Assembly (NCBI GenBank): GCA_021769035.1
Contig: JAETTP010000013.1
Coordinates: 1 to 52,911, forward strand
Source of the DNA: Bacillota bacterium
GTDB taxonomy: Bacteria; Bacillota; Dehalobacteriia; UBA4068; UBA4997
Direction of reading: 5' to 3'
DNA length: 52,911 nt
The position numbers and the translations under genes were made by a program. Of the stretch, positions 52,692-52,911 are shown piece by piece; position 1 is the stretch's first letter, and each line of letters begins with the position of its first letter. The notes below the pieces were generated by a model that was given only the letters and a program-made list of their open reading frames with translations, was not told where the DNA came from and made no database searches.

Positions 52692-52911
52692 CTGTATCTG
52701 TCAGTAGTTCCGGTTTGGCAAGTGGAATCCGGATTTTCCCCACATAGGTAAAATAGACTTCAATCGTGACATGTTTCTTCCCGCTGATCTTCTCCGGGCT
52801 GTGGACCACGATCTTTTCAATCAGTTCATTTACCGTAGAGGCGTCAAGCTCCTGCAAATCGGAATACCTGTCGGCAAGCTGAAGGAAACGCCCTACATCG
52901 GCAATCTGTCC
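52678..52911 (-). CDS. C-terminal fragment of a large serine recombinase, 5' part off window
   Basis: Only the last 77 codons are present; the gene continues past the right edge. The sequence VNELIEKIVVHSPEKISGKKH and VTIEVYFTYVGKIRIP is typical of the C-terminal DUF4368-like end of large serine recombinases of Tn5397/TnpX type. Codon use is less GC-biased than the host genes. Such enzymes integrate and excise conjugative elements or phages and usually lie at one end of the element, so an element boundary is probably within 52589-52677. Confidence 0.8.
   Translation of the reverse strand, partial: GQIADVGRFLQLADRYSDLQELDASTVNELIEKIVVHSPEKISGKKHVTIEVYFTYVGKIRIPLAKPELLTDTEKPA

Overview
The window looks like chromosome of an anaerobic, probably spore-forming Bacillota (Clostridia-like; Negativicutes cannot be excluded). 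Evidence: the classic Firmicutes blocks rnc-smc-ftsY and ylxM-ffh-rpsP-khpA-rimM-trmD; PPi-dependent phosphofructokinase, pyruvate:ferredoxin oxidoreductase and HydB/HydC-like flavin and iron-sulfur subunits; and the sporulation genes spoIID, a SpoIIQ-like M23 protein and bofA. Most genes are GC-rich at third positions, which produces very long meaningless antisense reading frames. Most of the window is on the minus strand.

Layout. 1-3979: three-gene NADH/flavin/iron-sulfur module, best matched to a Stn-type electron-bifurcating transhydrogenase; its third gene runs off the left edge. 4087-9230: carA followed by an unusual in-frame carB-dapF fusion. 9339-11604: LysE-type exporter and RNase Y. 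12103-14570: a small membrane ORF, aroK, an MTAP/PNP-family phosphorylase and ftsY. 14598-21527: smc, an Elp3-like radical SAM protein, rnc, acpP, plsX. 21566-28189: NodB deacetylase, rpmF, yceD (apparently leaderless), M19 dipeptidase, pfp, a TPR protein, a Fur-family regulator, ylbF. 28423-33353: a LysM protein, then the translation/SRP operon, in which TrmD is fused to a second SPOUT methyltransferase domain. 33477-39135: membrane protein, aldehyde dehydrogenase, HD hydrolase, DUF6125-like protein and a large secreted stalk-domain protein.

39191-40887 is the most interesting part. A lone AT-richer reverse transcriptase of the UG/DRT type (not group II intron, DGR or retron by architecture) is preceded by about 320 bases of structured non-coding sequence driven by a perfect consensus promoter. 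Between two strong hairpins this leader contains a 49-codon stop-free frame with a hydrophobic, helix-like translation. That layout resembles DRT2 ('Neo') phage-defence systems, in which an ncRNA is reverse transcribed into a repetitive toxic gene. The assignment is inference, not proof.

40981-48258: spoIID and a spoIIQ-like gene (with its Shine-Dalgarno sequence inside a hairpin), two FAD enzymes with thiD, a small serine recombinase, and bofA. spoIID and bofA are each preceded by a sigma-E-like promoter of identical spacing. 48450-52588: nifJ, preceded by repeated TAACA boxes, and a Uma2-family nuclease of mosaic composition. The right edge (52678-52911) enters the 3' end of a large serine recombinase, so a mobile element probably begins there.

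No tRNA, rRNA, CRISPR array or convincing riboswitch was seen. All calls are from reading the sequence; no database search was run.
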